Source: Aldrovandia affinis | Taxonomy: Eukaryota > Chordata > Actinopteri > Notacanthiformes > Halosauridae | Length of the DNA: 64,000 nt | Assembly: GCA_029706075.1 (NCBI GenBank) | Contig: JAINUG010000015.1 | Location: 7,586,154 to 7,650,153 of the forward strand | Direction: 5' to 3' | Shown here: positions 58,897 through 64,000 of the stretch, piece after piece | How the letters are laid out: every line of letters begins with the position of its first letter | How positions within the stretch are numbered: position 1 is the stretch's first letter | Notes under the pieces: generated by a model | The model's input: only the letters and a program-made list of their open reading frames with translations | What the model was told of the DNA's origin: nothing | Database searches by the model: none | Translations under genes and position numbers: made by a program

Positions 58897-61800
58897 AATC
58901 ATTGCTAACAGTAAATGTTTCCTTCTTTTTGTTGAATGTTAAGCCATTGTATGCATTCTGTATGGACAAGTTTTGGCCTGGTTTTGTACAAGTTAGTGAA
59001 AGTCTGAGGCAGTTTTCATGAACTGATGAACAGTTGCACGTTGAGACAATCCAAGTCCTTGTTCTTTCTCCACAGCCTCCAGAGATTTGGGATGGATTGG
59101 TTGCTGTGCTTCCTACTCTTCAAGGCAGAAAGTCACCGGATTGCCCTCAGAAAACCTCTTTCTGTAACAGGGAGCCACTTGAGGTATGACTGAGGGTTAT
59201 GCAGAGGAAAATGTGGTTATATAGAAATATAGTTAAAATGAGAGACTGGGTGTATATAATATCTGGTGTCAGAATGGAACCCATCAAACCTGAGCAGAAA
59301 TCTCCTCCCTCCCTCACACCACACCCCAGTGCTGCGCACTGCTCCACCCAGTCTCACTAATAAACGATAGTTATAGCTTCCAAAATCTGTGGGTAATATT
59401 TTATGTACATTTTATGTTTTTATTACCGTATGATGAACTTTATTTTTTTGTTAATGGAAATGAATATGTCATGACAACACTGACAAGTGGAAGCCCTTGC
59501 AAGATCATGATCATGAAAAATAAATAAAAAATTTGGTGTTTGGTGCTCAGGGTAAAAATACATTCTAGCTGTTGTTCCAGTGTTCACATCACATGAAATC
59601 CATCCATTTTACAAAGCGAACTGGATAAATGTAGCCTGTTAGCCCACCACTGGATGGCAGCATTGCATTACACCCAAGTCCGTGAGGCTGCCAACCCTTT
59701 ATGTGACATGGCGTGAAGTAAGTAAGTGAGAGAGAATGTTCAGGCTGATCAGGAGACTGCTACTCCTTACAGCCATATAGCAAACCACAGCGTGACTGAA
59801 TTATCAGGAGAAGACACAGTGGGATGTTATTGGCACCTTTATTCACTCATCCTATGTCCATCTTCATGTGCTTCATGTGTCTCAAACAAGACTTCATCTG
59901 GACAGGTATACTGACTTTCATTGGGAAACAAAAACAAACAAACAAACAAAAAAATTCCAACAGTGTTACCCCCTAAAACAGATAATCAGACATGATGATA
60001 TTTCAAAAGGAACATCTGTGTCCTAGCTGTCAGCTGCTTTGCATAAAGGGTTAAAAACACTGTGCGCTGCTTTCCGTCAGAGGACAACAACGCTCATGGA
60101 TTATCAGGTGGGATGTGCTGACAGTTCATGCGCGGAGAGACGCGTCAGAGAGAAACAGGGCCGCCCACGCAGCACGGCAGCCTCGCTCCCCGCTCCCCGC
60201 TCCTGATTCGGGATTGGGCCATTATGTAATGCAGCCAGCTGGCCTCTCCAGGGGGATTCTCTGGGCTGTGTCCTGCTGGGGCGCGAGGGCAGAGGAAGCG
60301 CTCGGCATCGCAACGCTCACTGCCACGCACAGCGAAAAGGACAGCCTCAACCGTTAGCCCTTGTTGCTGTTAACCCTCCCTTGGGGTTTGTTGATGGGCC
60401 CTGCTTCAGATGTCCTTAGCTTTACATTTTCCTTCTGTGCTAACATGTACCTGCTGTACATTTTAAATCATCTGCTCTAATTCGACCTGCATGTACTTGA
60501 GCAGATTCAATAGTGGCAGAAGCAGTGCAAGGGGGAGGGTCATCATAATCTAGTGAGAGCAGCAGTCTTGTGCTTTTCCTCCTGCGCACCTATGCTATTT
60601 ACTCCTGTACTTTTACTCCGTTTTTTCAGGGGTAACATATTAAGGTACAGGTCTTGACCATTTAGCCACATTTATGGAAAGGAGTGATCTGAAATCGAAT
60701 AGAACTAGCATTTGGGGGTTTTGTCAGTTACAACACACTCTAATATTCAACACACTGTAGTTGCACAATATATTTTTTTGTGGTGATCTGTCAAAACAAC
60801 TCTTTACATACAGGCAGTGTTGCAGACAATTTTTGTTACATAAATTTAAGGTCAGGGTTATTTTATTACATGGCCACTTTGCCTGAAACTAGAATTTAGT
60901 GTAAGTAGGAAAATGAGGTGTTGTGTTATCATAGGATTCTTACCAGTATATTTCAGGCCATCACTGCTACCGTTGTTCCATTGTGTTGTCTGTCCTCCAG
61001 CTGCGGTATCTAATGAGGATATGAGAACTGAAAGGTTCTCAACTGAAAGGAAACCTTCATTAATTCCATTTTCAGGCTGTTTTAAATAAATGAAAATGGC
61101 AATTTTAATGGACACAGAAAATACTGTCTCTTTAGTGTTGAGCTAAATTACATTTCTTGGCAACCCACGTTGGCTGTTTGCACTACAGCGAATGTTTCTG
61201 TGGGCTTGGACAGAGAAGAGAGGCATTTCTGAAAACACAACATAACGATGGGTGCTAGGTGCTGGAGTAACAGAGAGCACCTGCAAGTTTTCCTGTCAAT
61301 GAGCCTGCAGACAGATGGGGGACGCACTCTGAAGTCAGCTCTTATTTGAGCAGCCGGTTGGAGGAGCACAGTGCTGAGAGGAAACTTCACTCCACCTTCA
61401 CAGTTTGCTGCGCTGTCGATTGGGGCTACTCCCAGAGGACTGCCTGCGTCAGACAAAATCTCCGGCATTGTTCTGGCTCAGTCAGGAATACATTTTACAT
61501 ATACTGTTAAAGGCAGGCCTTCCATGTATTTTCAGGACATGTGAGTCCACATGGACAGATTGAAGGGTCGATTCATCTGGCAATCATTATAAATCAAATA
61601 ATGAACAGCAAAATAGAAAGGGATTAATCAAAACTAAACACATAATAATACTTTAACCCAGTAAAGCCCAAACACCTGGCCATGCTACAGAACAACTGCA
61701 ATCATGGACAACAATAACTATATATTTGATCTATTCTTTATTTTTATGGTGGAAAATAAGTGTAATTACAAACCAGTGTAATTAAAATGCAAAAAATCAT

Positions 61801-61954
61801 CCAGTCACCTATTTTGGGGTCTTTCTGGAAAAATGTAAAGAACTGAATTTATTGGATATAGTCAATTGGATTTAGGCAACCAAAAGCTGTTGTACACTGG
61901 GATGAAATATAAAAATGAAACAACAAAAGGCTCATATCCATTAGGCCAGGTACA
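58897..61954. other. Intergenic sequence, no gene recognised
   Basis: Mostly AT-rich. A GC- and CpG-richer block at about 60070-60350 stands out (see findings). No exon with recognisable homology was found. Confidence 0.4.
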
Positions 61955-64000
61955 GAAGTTATAGATATAACTGTGGTTCTACGAATACCTGGAAGACCGT
62001 CAGTACAGTTGAAAGTATGGATATTATTCCTTGCGCTCAATGCGGGTCGAGTAATTACAACAACATCATTGACATGACAGCGTGGGCTGACGTGTCCCCA
62101 CGGTTGGTATAAAACTGTACATTCCATCAAACTTTGTCTCAAGAAATCTTGTTCAATCTTGTTCAAAGATTTGGAGTGATAGGAAAATACTGACGGTCTT
62201 CAAGGTATTCGTAGAACCACAGTTACGTCTGTAACTTCCGTTCTACTTCATATCTTTCACTTTTTTCTTCAGATATTTCCCCTTGTTTTTCTCCCAATTT
62301 GGTGGCCAATTGTGCCCTCTATTGATTAAATTACCCTCCCCACGAGCCCGCCACCTGCAACTACGGGACCAGCTGCTACCCTGGGACCGGCAGTGACGAG
62401 GGCAAGCGAGCCACAAGTGAGACGGACCCTGCCAAGCCGTCGACTGTAAATCCGATACATGCAGGGAAGCTTTCTGTATCTGCAGGGAGCTTGTGCTGGC
62501 TTCCCTACTCCCTCCCCCTGGGGCAGACAACCAGTCACCCTCCTCGAGCGGGACTCCCAGCCAGAGCCAGGCTGATGCAGCCAGGGATTCGAACAGTGGG
62601 CATTCTGCACTCCGGGCAAGCACTTTTACCAGTTGAGGAACCCGGGGCCCACTTCTACTTCATACCTTTTAGACCAAAAGTATGGATGACTCATACCAAC
62701 AAGGTCCTGAGGAACATCATCACAAGCCTATAAATCAGAGAGTCAATGCCACCGGGAGGACAGCAAACCCCACTTTGTGTTGCAATGTTAACTGACTAAA
62801 ACCTGGAAAGCGTGCAGAGCAACGACCAGATTGCCTGTAGCACTCTGAGGCATGCATGTACGTAGTGCTTGAGTCTGGACACAAGATTTGCACGCTCCTC
62901 CTCCGCACTCCTGAACAGAGGGGGGCTGTAGGCAGCCAGCTCAATTGCTTGGTTGCAGTGAAGGGATGACAAGACCTTAGATGGGTGGGTTTGATGGGTT
63001 TGAAAAGATGGGTTTGGCCATAAGGTCACTCACAATTCATCTGCCTGCCGCCTTAGATGCATAGCGCTGATGGAGATTATGTCAAATTCGCACATGCGCT
63101 TTGCTGAGGAAATTGCCTAAATAAATGCTGTCTTCAGAGGCAGCCATTTCAGGTCCAGTGCCATTAGGGGTTTGAAAGGTGGCTTACTCAGAGCCTCCAG
63201 AACCAGTGGCAGGTCCAGACTGGCGCACAGACCACCCTAGTAGGGCGCAGCCATTACACTCAGAGCAAGAGTCCCCCGCTCCAAACTTCCAATGACCGGC
63301 ATAGGACACCCTTGCGAATGGAACTTTGGTGTTATGCAAATTTTGATCATCAGGGGCCACACCCACAACTGTAGTTGGTTCAGGCTGGGATGCAATGTCC
63401 TGCCACCCAGCTGAGATAACAGATACTTGTAGGGACCGTGCCAATCTGGTTCCTCCACGGTGGTTGACATGAAGCACCGTACATGTAATATTTGTCCATA
63501 TAAGGATGTGTTTGGCCCTGATGACAGGCGAGAAATGGGTCAATGGCTCAGATACACAATCTGGTGTTCCAGCACATTGATGTGTTGCCATACCGCTCCT
63601 CGACCTGAGAGTGATGTGTCTGTCATCACTACTTTCCGCCTCGATAGTGGCGAGCTGGGAGGGATACCCGCTATTACATTCTCCTTCTTCATGGCCGTAG
63701 AGTAGAGTGGCATGCATTTGACACATTGACCCTTGGCATACTGGTCCCATTTGGGGTCCAGGTGGAGACCATGGAGCCACTTAATGGAAGTGGTCCCAGT
63801 GGAGTCGCACCAAAGGCTACTGTGAGCATGCCCAGCAGGTGAAGGAATGGTAGTTGATTCAGTAACGCGTTCAGCTGGAAGCCCCAAAGGAGGGTGCTGT
63901 ATACGTGCTGAGGGGACATACACGCCCTCATTGAAGTGAGGTTTCCAGGACATTCCGACAAAGATGACGTATTGGCTCAGCATTAACTTTCTTCTTTTGT
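61955..64000 (-). mobile_element. Decayed DIRS-like retrotransposon, running off the right edge
   Basis: On the minus strand, in the correct order, are LLGMLTVAFGATPLG (about 63840, end of reverse transcriptase), TDTSLSGRGAVWQ (about 63610, RNase H) and TNITCTVLHVNHRGG (about 63480). These are the characteristic blocks of fish DIRS elements (LxxLGLL, TDASLxGWGAV, TDNTxVVxYINxxGG). A frame change lies near 63550. The left end carries a 51-bp inverted repeat (61955-62005 and 62188-62238), as expected for the complex termini of DIRS elements. A tyrosine recombinase was not securely recognised. A SINE is inserted at 62258-62652. Confidence 0.65.
62258..62652 (-). repeat. tRNA-Glu-like SINE, family 3, divergent copy 4, inserted in the DIRS-like element
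   Basis: Flanked by TTCTACTTCATATCTTT (62241-62257) and TTCTACTTCATACCTTT (62653-62669), a 17-bp duplication with one mismatch. Internal blocks (TCTCCCAATTTGGTGGCCAA, a GC-rich body, TTCGAACAGTGGG) follow the family order in inverted orientation but are strongly diverged. Confidence 0.75.

Noticed and set aside
60104..60357. GC-rich open frames on both strands as a gene
   Set aside because: No recognisable homology, no clear splice sites, and the overlapping frames on both strands are typical of GC-rich non-coding DNA.
61148..61468. 106-codon minus-strand open frame
   Set aside because: No recognised domain, no promoter or splice context. Open by chance as far as can be seen.

Overview
The window is vertebrate genomic DNA, almost certainly from a ray-finned fish. 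Short exons with consensus GT/AG borders sit in long introns filled with tRNA-derived SINEs, Tc1-like transposons, an L2/Rex1-type LINE fragment, a DIRS-like retroelement and long dinucleotide repeats. That repeat mix is typical of teleosts. I could not name the species.

One protein-coding gene is recognised: spag9 (JIP4/JLP, JNK-interacting protein 4), on the plus strand. 28 coding exons chain in perfect phase from 6851 to the stop codon at 52283-52285. They encode 1200 residues, or 1222 if three in-frame cassettes of 12, 15 and 39 nt are included. The RH1-domain exons with the canonical start codon are not seen and presumably lie upstream of position 1. An alternative first exon at 18353-18513 encodes a short hydrophobic N-terminus (MSPGC...) and splices in phase into the JNK-binding-motif exon at 22004, giving a membrane-anchored isoform that skips the RH1/first coiled-coil exons. 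The exons cover, in order, the end of the first coiled coil, the JNK docking motif, an acidic linker, the second coiled coil, the RH2 (phospho-Rab-binding) segment, a basic/Ser-rich linker and the C-terminal WD40-like beta-propeller.

Layout: 1-6850 intron with repeats; 6851-14543 three coiled-coil exons, with a decayed Tc1 element at 8890-9990; 14544-22003 a large intron holding a MITE candidate, a SINE, and the internal promoter with the alternative first exon; 22004-35645 docking motif to RH2; 35646-43881 linker and start of the propeller in closely spaced exons; 43882-48887 an intron packed with Tc1-type debris; 48888-52285 end of the propeller; 52286 to about 54640 the 3' UTR. From 54640 to 64000 no gene was recognised. 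That stretch holds a hAT-like end, other dispersed repeats, two SINEs, and a decayed DIRS-like element on the minus strand running off the right edge.

The most interesting items are the alternative transmembrane first exon, the pair of candidate microexons at the coiled-coil junction (31157-31168 and 31909-31923), the 39-nt cassette in the propeller, a Phe for Leu change in the JNK docking motif, and two independent Tc1 relics that both lost the catalytic Glu by the same CpG-type change. Family assignments rest on recall of JIP3/JIP4 and transposon sequences, not on a database search.
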